Positions 50,039 through 58,275 of a DNA stretch of 64,000 nucleotides are shown here, one piece after another; the first letter of the stretch is position 1; every line of letters begins with the position of its first letter. Under the pieces are notes generated by a model. The model was not told the DNA's origin, did no database searches, and saw only the letters and a list, made by a program, of their open reading frames with translations. The position numbers and the translations under genes are program-made. Origin of the DNA: Bacillota bacterium (GTDB taxonomy: Bacteria; Bacillota; Clostridia; Acetivibrionales; DTU013); contig JAEXNT010000001.1 of assembly GCA_023439545.1 (NCBI GenBank), forward strand, positions 1 to 64,000, written 5' to 3'.

Positions 50039-51855
50039 TAGGTTATATAGGTGAAAAAAAGGCAGCCCCGATACTGATCAACGGTTTAAGGAAGCTTGAA
50101 TACAGGGGGTATGACTCGGCGGGCGTTGCGCTGTATGACGACGGAAAGCTATCGGTCATCAAGTGCAAGGGCAGACTGGCGGCGCTCGAGGAGAAGCTGG
50201 GCGATACCAATATCGGGGGATGCATCGGCATCGGTCATACAAGATGGGCGACGCATGGCGAGCCCAACGACGTAAATTCGCACCCGCACCTGAGCAATTC
50301 CGGCAAGATAGCACTGGTGCACAACGGTATCATCGAAAACTATATGAAGCTCAAGGAATTCCTTATTTCCCAAGGCTGCAAATTCATTTCGGAAACAGAT
50401 ACCGAGGTAGTGGCCCATCTGATCGAATACTATTACAACCTGAGCGGCGATATCGTCAAGGCTGTTATGGAATCGATAGACCAGCTCGAGGGTTCCTACG
50501 CGTTTGGCGTTATATGCAGCGAATGCAGCGACAAGTTCATTGCGGCAAGGAAGGACAGCCCGTTGATCGTAGGCCTCGGAAAGGGAGAGAACTATATCGC
50601 CTCCGATATCCCTGCGATACTTGAACACACACGCGATATCTATATCCTCGAGGACAAGGACGTTGCAGTACTGAGCAGGGACGGAGTCGTCGTGTACGAC
50701 AATTACGGGGCGGTGTCCGAAAAGAAGGTCTACCATGTCGAGTGGGACGTTACAGCCGCCGAGAAATCAGGCTACGAGCATTTCATGATGAAGGAAATGT
50801 ATGAGGAGCCCAAGGTTATAAGGGATACGTTCAGCCCAAGGATAAAGGACGGCAGGATAAAGCTCGACAACATAGACATTTCGCCCGAATACTTAAGAGG
50901 CATCGAAAAAATTAACATCGTGGCCTGCGGCACGGCATACCATGCGGGGATGGTGGCAAAATACCTCATAGAGAAGCTCGCGCGCATCCCGGTCGAGGCG
51001 GACGTCGCATCCGAATTCCGTTACAGGGATCCGATTATCAGCGAAAAAAACCTCGTTATAATCATCAGTCAATCGGGTGAGACGCTCGATACGCTGTTCG
51101 CGCTGAGAGAAGCAAAGAAGAAGGGCGCCAAGGTGCTGTCCATCGTAAACGTGGTCGGCAGCTCGATCGCCAGGGAGTCGGACAACGTACTGTACACCTG
51201 GGCCGGACCGGAAATAGCCGTGGCTTCCACGAAAGCCTACAACACCCAGTTGACGGCGCTCACGTTGATCGCGCTCGACTTTGCGCATAAGAAAGGCCTG
51301 CTCGGCGACAAACAGCTTGCCGAGATGCTGGATGGCCTGAAGGATATCCCGGCAGCCATGGAAAAGATATTGAACGACAAGGATGATATACAGAAATTCG
51401 CCTCGGAGCATTTCAACGCGAAGAGCATCTTCTTCATCGGAAGGAGCCTCGATTACGCGCTGTCAATGGAAGGCTCGCTGAAGCTCAAGGAAATCTCCTA
51501 TATCCACTCGGAGGCCTATGCGGGCGGCGAGCTGAAGCACGGCACCATCGCCCTTATCGAGAAGGGCACGCTCGTGGTCTGCCCGATGACGCAGGACAGC
51601 CTGCTCGACAAGATGGTCAGCAACATCCGCGAAGTCAAGGCCAGAGGCGCGATAGTTCTGGCGATCACCCAGGAGAAGAACACCGAGGTCGAGAAGGTCG
51701 CGGACATGGTCATCACCATCCCGAACATCGATCCTCTGCTCGCCCCGATCGCCGCAGTAACTCCATTGCAGCTGTTCGCTTACTACATGGCCGTCCTCAA
51801 GGGCTGCGACGTCGACAAGCCGAGGAATTTAGCGAAGAGTGTGACGGTGGAATAA
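50026..51855 (+). CDS. glmS: Glutamine--fructose-6-phosphate aminotransferase (isomerizing)
   Basis: Makes glucosamine-6-phosphate from fructose-6-phosphate and glutamine, the entry step to amino sugars. The 609 residues show an N-terminal class II glutaminase domain (CGIVGYIG, Cys2 nucleophile; HTRWATHGEPN; HNGIIENY) and two SIS sugar-isomerase domains (ISQSGETLDTL, AVASTKAYNTQ, FFIGRSLDYALSMEGSLKLKEISY), ending NLAKSVTVE. GAAGGAGAG precedes ATG 50026. It is the last gene of the ribozyme-controlled operon. Confidence 0.98.
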   Translation: MCGIVGYIGEKKAAPILINGLRKLEYRGYDSAGVALYDDGKLSVIKCKGRLAALEEKLGDTNIGGCIGIGHTRWATHGEPNDVNSHPHLSNSGKIALVHNGIIENYMKLKEFLISQGCKFISETDTEVVAHLIEYYYNLSGDIVKAVMESIDQLEGSYAFGVICSECSDKFIAARKDSPLIVGLGKGENYIASDIPAILEHTRDIYILEDKDVAVLSRDGVVVYDNYGAVSEKKVYHVEWDVTAAEKSGYEHFMMKEMYEEPKVIRDTFSPRIKDGRIKLDNIDISPEYLRGIEKINIVACGTAYHAGMVAKYLIEKLARIPVEADVASEFRYRDPIISEKNLVIIISQSGETLDTLFALREAKKKGAKVLSIVNVVGSSIARESDNVLYTWAGPEIAVASTKAYNTQLTALTLIALDFAHKKGLLGDKQLAEMLDGLKDIPAAMEKILNDKDDIQKFASEHFNAKSIFFIGRSLDYALSMEGSLKLKEISYIHSEAYAGGELKHGTIALIEKGTLVVCPMTQDSLLDKMVSNIREVKARGAIVLAITQEKNTEVEKVADMVITIPNIDPLLAPIAAVTPLQLFAYYMAVLKGCDVDKPRNLAKSVTVE

Positions 51856-51887
51856 GTAGAAGGATTCTCTACAAGGATGTGTCATTT

Positions 51888-51948
51888 CTCATAAAGTTTG
51901 AAAAATGACTCAAAAAGTTTGAAAAAACGTCTCAAATAGTTTGAAAAA
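51888..51948. repeat. Three 18-bp direct repeats at helical spacing
   Basis: CTCATAAAGTTTGAAAAA (51888), CTCAAAAAGTTTGAAAAA (51909) and CTCAAATAGTTTGAAAAA (51931) are spaced 21 and 22 bases, two helical turns. The block begins TGTCATTTCTC. This pattern resembles the multiply repeated end of an IS21-type insertion sequence, or an operator array. No transposase remains nearby. Confidence 0.9.
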
Positions 51949-51959
51949 TCTATTATAAT

Positions 51960-51995
51960 CGTCTAGGGATATAAAGTGTATTATATCCCTAGACG
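51960..51995. repeat. Perfect 15-bp inverted repeat
   Basis: CGTCTAGGGATATAA (51960-51974) and TTATATCCCTAGACG (51981-51995) flank a 6-base spacer. It is AT-rich at the tip and lacks a T-run on either strand, so it is not a clear terminator. It lies next to the 18-bp repeats and before the convergent SLH gene. Confidence 0.9.
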
Positions 51996-52064
51996 GCAGA
52001 TAAGAGAGTATATGTTATTAAGGCATCCAAAGTGATGATTATATAACCCATTCTTACCCCCTGC

Positions 52065-53687
52065 TTAGCTTTGGGTAAAATCAATCACGTAAATATTCCA
52101 TGAACCGTTGTACTCAATTGTATAATCCATTCCCAAATCTTCAAATATTTCTTTTACAGGTATAACATGAATACGGTTTATGACCTGTGACTTATCATAG
52201 TAATTTATCGGTTTAAATCCGTTATATGAGGTTATACCCTTATTTTTATCGACAATGATAGAAAGATCAGGCACTTTATCAAAACTGGAATTAAAAAATA
52301 TTTTTGTTATCTCACCGGTTTTATCTACTCCGGAATACAGACTTTCAACCTTGATGCTCACATAATTATAATCATACACCTTCAATATTCCTACGAAATT
52401 AGGATTTCCCGTTGGTTCATAGGAAAGCCGGCTGGATTCCAGATGTGATAGGTTTAAGAAAGTATTCATATCATCAAAGGATTTGAAATATATGTCTTTA
52501 TTAACAGGCTCGCCATCTAGAATAACATCCTCGGCAAACGGTATATTGTAAAGCCTACCTTCGAATTTGAGATAGAACCTCGTACGGTCCTTTTCTACAT
52601 ACCACTTAAGATCTCCGTATTTCTTCATTAACCGATAGGTGATAACCAGGGCTTGCTCATTTGTTGCGACAGTTTTAGGTGAAAACCTGTTTCCACCTAC
52701 GCCGTTTATGATATTAAAATGCAAAGCGGTATATATCGCATCCCTCGACCAATTGCTGATTTCTCCATCATCAACATATTCAACAAGCTCTTTATTGTAG
52801 GCAAGATCAATCTTTGCCAATCCCAGGGTCCTGATGACAAGCGTTGCCATTTGTTCCCTGTTCAGCAAACTATCCGGGCTGAATCTGTTATTTCCTATAC
52901 CGTTGGTTATGCCTATCTGCGCGGCTTTCATTGCATAAATATCATCGGTATCGATAAACGAAACACTATCATTTACCTGTATTTCAGCGCCGGTAAGTTT
53001 TTCATAGAACCTCACCATGAGATATGCAAAGCGTTCTCTGGTTATGCCAGTTTTAAATGAACTAAAAGCCGAGTCCCTGAAAACTTCCGAAAGTTTTAAT
53101 TCTTCTATGCTTTTCAGTGCCGAAGCATCAGGCGTGTCTTCAAGCTCAACTATTATTTTTTCAGCTGAAAACTCATAACCATTCAATAAATCCTGAACAG
53201 AAGGGACTTTATTAAAATTTATGTCTGCTATATTAAAGTAGCAACTGATATTCTGATCATCATTATTATATAAAATATCATATAGAAATACGGTAATTTG
53301 CCTGCATTGCAGCAGTTTCTCCGTATCTGTGCGATATTGTATCTTTTTACTGTCGGAAGTGATGCGGCTAAAATTGTTCAACCAAGATATTTTCAATTTA
53401 TCACCACTAGGCGGATTAAAAAAAGAAGATTTTACTGTTTTAGCACCTTGATTATCCAATTTGGCCAGTTCGCCGTTACTGTACAGAATAGTAAATACAT
53501 ATTCTTTTGCATCTTTATAAACAAAAACCCCGTCAATTTTAATGGCTCCCGGATAAGCCTGATTCGTTTGAAACTTAACAGGCATACCATACTGCTCCTC
53601 CGGTTTCAGACCCACACTGGCAAATGCAGGTATCATAATTGTCCAAAGCATAAATGCTGTCAGTAACAACGTTATTTTCTTTTTCAT
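52065..53687 (-). CDS. Secreted S-layer-homology-domain protein
   Basis: The 540-residue exported protein has a signal peptide (1-23) and an N-terminal beta-rich domain. SLH-like repeats follow at about residues 200-355 (AAQIGITNGIGNNRFSPDSLLNREQMATLVIRTL; ALHFNIINGVGGNRFSPKTVATNEQALVITYRL), and a C-terminal segment resembles the copper-amine-oxidase N1 fold (VIPVKEIFEDLGMDYTIEYNGSWNIYVI). SLH domains bind pyruvylated wall polymers and hold the protein at the surface. Unusually the SLH repeats are central rather than terminal. The binding site on the minus strand is GGAGTG. The base composition is AT-richer than most genes in the window. Confidence 0.85.
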   Translation of the reverse strand: MKKKITLLLTAFMLWTIMIPAFASVGLKPEEQYGMPVKFQTNQAYPGAIKIDGVFVYKDAKEYVFTILYSNGELAKLDNQGAKTVKSSFFNPPSGDKLKISWLNNFSRITSDSKKIQYRTDTEKLLQCRQITVFLYDILYNNDDQNISCYFNIADINFNKVPSVQDLLNGYEFSAEKIIVELEDTPDASALKSIEELKLSEVFRDSAFSSFKTGITRERFAYLMVRFYEKLTGAEIQVNDSVSFIDTDDIYAMKAAQIGITNGIGNNRFSPDSLLNREQMATLVIRTLGLAKIDLAYNKELVEYVDDGEISNWSRDAIYTALHFNIINGVGGNRFSPKTVATNEQALVITYRLMKKYGDLKWYVEKDRTRFYLKFEGRLYNIPFAEDVILDGEPVNKDIYFKSFDDMNTFLNLSHLESSRLSYEPTGNPNFVGILKVYDYNYVSIKVESLYSGVDKTGEITKIFFNSSFDKVPDLSIIVDKNKGITSYNGFKPINYYDKSQVINRIHVIPVKEIFEDLGMDYTIEYNGSWNIYVIDFTQS

Positions 53688-53869
53688 AAAATCACTCCAA
53701 CCTGTTCAAATTACTAACAAATGTACATATGTATACCTACATCTCGTAATTATAACCATATTTGTATAAAATGTAAATTATTTTAAAATAAAATTGTTTT
53801 TCGAGCCGCAACGGTTACATTTATCAAAAATCCAGATATACTTTAAGAAATTCGCTTTTTGCACAATCG

Positions 53870-54469
53870 TTGTTTTGCTATTTTCAGAGTCCTAAAACCT
53901 GCTTAAAACAAGGCCATTGTGGATACGATTCAGGAACAGAGGCTATGAACCTAAAAATACAGGAGACATTCAATCCGGCCGCACCCTCTAAAAAAGAAAT
54001 AAGTCATGGGAATTCACTCTTCAGGGTAAATGATAAAGTCATGCACATAAACAATGATTACAACGCTGTCAAATATGAGCACAACGGAACAATCTACATC
54101 CCGAAAAAAGGCAAGGGAGGAAACGCAGATACCGGCGTGTTCAATGGCGACACCGGCGTGATTTACGACACTATGGACTTTTACGAATTAATTGTATTTG
54201 ACATGCCGGATACATTAGGTCTGGATTCTCCGGCCGTTAAGAATGATGTTGAGGATATGGAAGAATTCGCAGTAGAATATGTTTATGATAAACCGCAGAG
54301 TATCTCTGTAAACAATCCTGATATCAAGCAAGTTCAATTTATCAAGATGATTTTCTCTTTAGGCGTAAAGTGGGAGAATCAAGTTTACATAAAAACAAAA
54401 GATGATTTATATTATTTCATCGGATATAGACCTGATTTAGGCGCTCTAGTAAGGTCAGCCGTTAATTAG
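53870..54469 (+). pseudogene. Remnant of a RecD-like helicase C-terminal region
   Basis: From about residue 18 the translation reads like the C-terminal SH3-containing part of RecD2-type helicases: SGTEAMNLKIQETFNP, then GNSLFRVNDKVMHINNDY and VFNGDTGVIYD, which in the family read as G-x-LN-x-LQ-x-NP, FRVGDKVM-x-I-x-NNY and FNGDIG-x-V. No ATPase domain precedes it, and after GVIYD the sequence (about 110 residues) is not RecD-like and lacks motif V/VI (HKSQGSE). It is therefore a truncated fragment joined to unrelated sequence. An ATG at 53945 could start a 174-residue product, but function is unlikely. Confidence 0.55.
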
Positions 54470-54477
54470 GAGAGTAA

Positions 54478-54603
54478 TGGGAGTTTGACAACAAGGAGAA
54501 TTACGGCAAAGCGATAGAATGGTTTTTCAAAAATCATTTCAAGGATATTCAAAAGTTGTTAATTATGCCTTTTGACATTAACTGCGGAAATTCGATATAC
54601 TAA
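54478..54603 (+). pseudogene. Short coding fragment without a start
   Basis: An open frame with no start codon encodes WEFDNKENYGKAIEWFFKNH... to a TAA at 54603. The composition is protein-like, resembling the tail of a DUF4268-type nuclease-associated protein by memory, but it is only 41 residues and in a different frame from the fragment before it. Likely debris. A strong but orphan GAGGAGG follows at about 54611-54617 with no start codon behind it. Confidence 0.3.
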
Positions 54604-54644
54604 AAAATTTTGAGGAGGTATAAGTTATCACTTATCACAGGGAC

Positions 54645-56240
54645 TCAAGCTTGGAGCTTATTCCTTTTTCGGTACTCGATAGGAGTGCAGCCCACGATTT
54701 TTTTAAACATTTTCGAAAAGAAGGAAAAATGAGAATAACCTACCGCTGACACTACGGCGCTGACTGAAAGATCTGTCGAAACAAGCAATTCTCTCGCCTT
54801 TTTGAATCGTTCCTGGATAATATAATCCGATATAGAGAAGCCCGATTCTTTCTTGAATATTTTTGAAAGATAATCAGGACTGAGAAAAGTATAATGTGCA
54901 ATGGTTTCCCGGGAAAGATCCTCCTCATCCAGATGAAGCGCTATATATTCCTTTACCTTTTCGACTACATCATTGGACCTTTCAATAGCATTAATTCTTT
55001 CGAGCGCTTTTCGAATTGTATGTTTAACCCAGATACTCATCTCCTCTGTGGAATTTATCGACTTCTCCTCCAGTTCGAGAGAAACGGCATCGCAAAAAAA
55101 CTCCCTTGTTGAAATACTGTTTTGATTTAGCAGCAGATGGATCATATGCAGAAAGTCCTGCCGAAACTGCTTCAGCACGTTTAAATTGATATTGCCGGTT
55201 CTGTAAAGCACCTTGAAGTAAACAAATATCTCTTCAATTACTTCTTTCTCCTTGCCTTTTTTTAATAACGTTGTCCAAAGATTGATATTTGGCGTGCTTA
55301 CCTCTGACTTTTCTTCTACTTCTTGAATATCTATAACCTGATTCAGAATTACATTTTCATTTCTTAGTGTTTTTAGCACTGCTATCACATTGGAAAAATC
55401 CGATACGTTAGTCATCTCACCGATAAAACATGATGCGTCGCAACAAACCCCATTACAAATACGGATCAGGGCTTCACAATTCTCCTTCATAGTTTTTCTC
55501 TTTGAGTATTCCGGGTTTTCAAAAGAGAGTATTACAATATAATCCATATCGTTGAGTTTGATAATCTGGGGGGAGCAATCCTCCTTCAAAAAAATTTTAT
55601 TGATGGATTGTTTGATCACATGCTCTGTTATTTTTTGATTTCTCGCGCTCAAATCCTTCTGGTACCGTTGAATAGTCAGCAATATCGGAAAGAACTTCAT
55701 CGTCATCGTGATTGGAATATTCATGCTTTCAATCATCGCCTTAATAGCGTCCTCTGTTGAAAGCTCCATATTATTGATCAGATTGAACCAAAAGCTTTCC
55801 ATCACTAACGGAGTAATTTTTTTCCACATTTGCTGATAATCATTTATCCGAAGTGTTTCCGTTTTCTTTTTCAGCACGATATCCGCCTTTTTTAATACAG
55901 AATTCAATTCTTCCAGATCCACCGGCTTGAGCAAATAATCCAGACATCCCAAGCGTACAGCCTGCTTTGCATATTTGAAATCTGTGTGGCAAGTCAACAA
56001 AACAGTGACCGTATCCTGGTTTTTTTCCTGTCCCCATTCCAATAATTCAATACCGGTTCCCTGAGGCATTTCAATATCACAAAGCAAAATATCAATTTGT
56101 TTACATAATAGAATTCCTTTTGCCTGTTGGATATTGTTTGCGGTATAAATTTTATCTATTGGTATAATATTGGGATCAATACCGGTCTTAACCTTTCGAA
56201 TATCATGATCATCATCATCAACAATCAAAACCGAATACAC
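54645..56240 (-). CDS. YesN-type response regulator with AraC DNA-binding domain
   Basis: The 531-residue regulator has an N-terminal receiver (SVLIVDDDDHD, phospho-acceptor D55 in LLCDIEMPQGTG, Lys in LLKPVDLEEL), a long central region of about 270 residues, and a C-terminal double HTH of AraC type (LSRETIAHYTFLSPDYLSKIFKKESG; VSAVVSAVGYSHFSFFSKMFK). This is the partner of YesM-like kinases that control sugar ABC transporters in Firmicutes. The start is GTG (56238-56240), 13 bases after the kinase gene, so the pair forms an operon. It is divergent from the carbohydrate operon it probably activates. Confidence 0.92.
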   Translation of the reverse strand: MYSVLIVDDDDHDIRKVKTGIDPNIIPIDKIYTANNIQQAKGILLCKQIDILLCDIEMPQGTGIELLEWGQEKNQDTVTVLLTCHTDFKYAKQAVRLGCLDYLLKPVDLEELNSVLKKADIVLKKKTETLRINDYQQMWKKITPLVMESFWFNLINNMELSTEDAIKAMIESMNIPITMTMKFFPILLTIQRYQKDLSARNQKITEHVIKQSINKIFLKEDCSPQIIKLNDMDYIVILSFENPEYSKRKTMKENCEALIRICNGVCCDASCFIGEMTNVSDFSNVIAVLKTLRNENVILNQVIDIQEVEEKSEVSTPNINLWTTLLKKGKEKEVIEEIFVYFKVLYRTGNINLNVLKQFRQDFLHMIHLLLNQNSISTREFFCDAVSLELEEKSINSTEEMSIWVKHTIRKALERINAIERSNDVVEKVKEYIALHLDEEDLSRETIAHYTFLSPDYLSKIFKKESGFSISDYIIQERFKKARELLVSTDLSVSAVVSAVGYSHFSFFSKMFKKIVGCTPIEYRKRNKLQA

Positions 56241-56253
56241 CTTTTTCCCCCTC

Positions 56254-57972
56254 TTATAATAGATCGCGTAATTTGCTCATACCAGGATTGATTGGTAAAT
56301 AAATTTCAATTATTGCTCCGTTGCGGTTGAAAATACGAATATTTGATTTTCCTTCATAAAGCAGGGCCAATCTTCGCTGAACATTTATGATTCCCAGATG
56401 CTCGCATTTTTTTTGAGTAAACACATTATCCGCATTTTGAAATATATGTAAGCATTGTTCTGAAAAACCGTTTCCGCTGTCCTCAATCAAAATTTTTATA
56501 CAATCTTCATGTTCATATACGGCAAAATCAATTTTCACTGCTATAGAAACCAATCCATCTTCAGATGCCGAGTACTTGATCGCATTCTCTATAAACGTTT
56601 GTACAATCAGCGGAGGAACCGGCGTATCATCAAGAAAATTCGGTACCATAAAAGAATATTCCAGCTTGTCCTTCATTCGCATTTTGTGAATCCGCAAATA
56701 ATCCTCACAGTGACTTATCTCATCCTTTAAAAAGACAAAGTTGAAATTGTTTGTGTAAATAAACCGGTAATACCGAATTAGGCAAAGAGTCATCTCCTCG
56801 ATCAGTTTATAGTCCTTCAATTCGGAAAGATTGTATAAAATATTCAAAGAGTTTATCAAAAAATGCGGGCTTTGCTGCATTTGCAGACGATAAAGCTCCT
56901 CCTTCAGCGCAATGGTTTTTTCGTGCTGCACACTGATTTTCAAATCCTGGATTTGCATAAGCATATTATTGAAGGTCTCTTTTACTATCTCAAACTCGTC
57001 TGAGGTCGTTTTTGAATGAATTCTTACATCCAGATCCCCGTTTTTTACTTTTTTCATGGAAGTCACTAATCCGTTTAGCGGCAGCAAAATATCCCTACTG
57101 ATAAAAAAGAGATAAGCGGGGATGATGACAAAGCATAGAACAAACAAAATAATAAATGAAACTCGAAGGATGTAAGGAAGATAATTCAAGGTATTTTTTT
57201 CCGGTATTAAAACATACAGCTTGAAATCTCCTTCATGAGAGCTTTGAGAAACATATTGATAATTTGATTTTTCCCCGTTCAGCGTTAACTTTTTAAAACC
57301 GTTTCCTCCCTCAATGGACTTTAAATCCAGGTCGTTAGGAGGAGTTAATACGAAACCTTTTTTATTTGTAAAGAAAGTATAGGTATTATCACCGAGGTTA
57401 ACCAATGACATAGGAGTTTTCAGGCTCTCCATCTGTATCCATGCTCCTAAATACATATTATTAAACCGTATGATACGCATCAGATAATGAGAACCTTCAA
57501 GTGTATACACCTTCCAGTCATTGAATTCTACCTTGCCTGTATCTGTTAAATTCCGAATGTACATACTAATCTGCTCTCGCTTTTTATATTCCAGGTTATT
57601 GCTGTTGACAGTCAAAAAAGTATCCGCCTCAGGAAGATATGCGAACAAACAGTCTGCGGTTTTATAAACCAAAATATCATTTGCAAGTTTATTCTTCAGA
57701 GCAATTCTAGCCAGATTGGAAGGCTTGCTGGAATTATTATTGATAGCCTGAAGGCTTACTTCGCTGGAAATCGTCAGACTCAAATATTGTTCGATATCAA
57801 TCAATGCAGTGTCGACCTGTTTCAAATAAAGAGCAGCCATATTTTCATATGATTTTGACACTTGCTTGCGGACAATGGAAATTGCATAAAAATTGGTAAC
57901 AACCAACAATATGACAATCGGAACAGCGAAACATAAAAAATTGCGAATAAGCTTGGAACGGATCGAATTCAT
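56254..57972 (-). CDS. YesM-type sensor histidine kinase
   Basis: The 572-residue membrane kinase has two transmembrane helices (about 10-34 and 270-292) flanking a large extracellular Cache-like sensor, a HAMP domain (LPLNGLVTSMKKVKNGDLDV) and the His_kinase domain (QMQQSPHFLINSLNIL, phospho-acceptor H370). The ATPase domain has VPPLIVQTFIENAIKYS and a G-box-like DSGNGFS. It senses an extracellular sugar-related cue and phosphorylates the regulator encoded next. GAGGGAC precedes the ATG on the minus strand. Confidence 0.93.
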   Translation of the reverse strand: MNSIRSKLIRNFLCFAVPIVILLVVTNFYAISIVRKQVSKSYENMAALYLKQVDTALIDIEQYLSLTISSEVSLQAINNNSSKPSNLARIALKNKLANDILVYKTADCLFAYLPEADTFLTVNSNNLEYKKREQISMYIRNLTDTGKVEFNDWKVYTLEGSHYLMRIIRFNNMYLGAWIQMESLKTPMSLVNLGDNTYTFFTNKKGFVLTPPNDLDLKSIEGGNGFKKLTLNGEKSNYQYVSQSSHEGDFKLYVLIPEKNTLNYLPYILRVSFIILFVLCFVIIPAYLFFISRDILLPLNGLVTSMKKVKNGDLDVRIHSKTTSDEFEIVKETFNNMLMQIQDLKISVQHEKTIALKEELYRLQMQQSPHFLINSLNILYNLSELKDYKLIEEMTLCLIRYYRFIYTNNFNFVFLKDEISHCEDYLRIHKMRMKDKLEYSFMVPNFLDDTPVPPLIVQTFIENAIKYSASEDGLVSIAVKIDFAVYEHEDCIKILIEDSGNGFSEQCLHIFQNADNVFTQKKCEHLGIINVQRRLALLYEGKSNIRIFNRNGAIIEIYLPINPGMSKLRDLL

Positions 57973-58130
57973 TTAGTTGTCCCTCTTCATTTTCAGTTGT
58001 ATAGAAGTGCGAAACGCTCTCTTATATAGGTTTTGCAGCCTGGACGGTACCCATCGAAAGTAGTGGCGACTTGCAGTTAAGGCTGCCACTTTACCACTAT
58101 TATACCATATGAGTCCCTCTTGTTGTAAAG
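57973..58130 (-). promoter_or_regulatory. Promoter and structured leader of the kinase-regulator operon
   Basis: On the minus strand TTTACA (58124-58129) and TATAAT (58099-58104), 19 bases apart, form a promoter. The leader of about 120 bases has AGTGGC/GCCACT (58062-58067 with 58085-58090) and a competing GCAGCC/GGCTGC (58035-58040 with 58081-58086), which cannot form together. The region 58131-58275 towards the divergent operon shows no gene. Confidence 0.5.
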
Positions 58131-58275
58131 CCTGTTCATCATGACTTAAAAGTATCAAATATAGGCCTGAAAAGTGTTAGAAAAAATAATGGATGCAGCG
58201 TAAAATACATTTTGTTATGAACAAAAAAGCAATACCCATGATTAAGATAGAATGGCTATTAAAAGGGGGTACGTT

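Noticed and set aside
54611..54644. Start of a plus-strand gene after the GAGGAGG at 54611
   Set aside because: No start codon or open frame follows; it runs straight into the 3' end of the convergent response-regulator gene.
57973..58158. A 61-codon minus-strand frame upstream of the sensor kinase
   Set aside because: It contains the promoter and leader of the kinase gene, has no binding site and no protein-like sequence.
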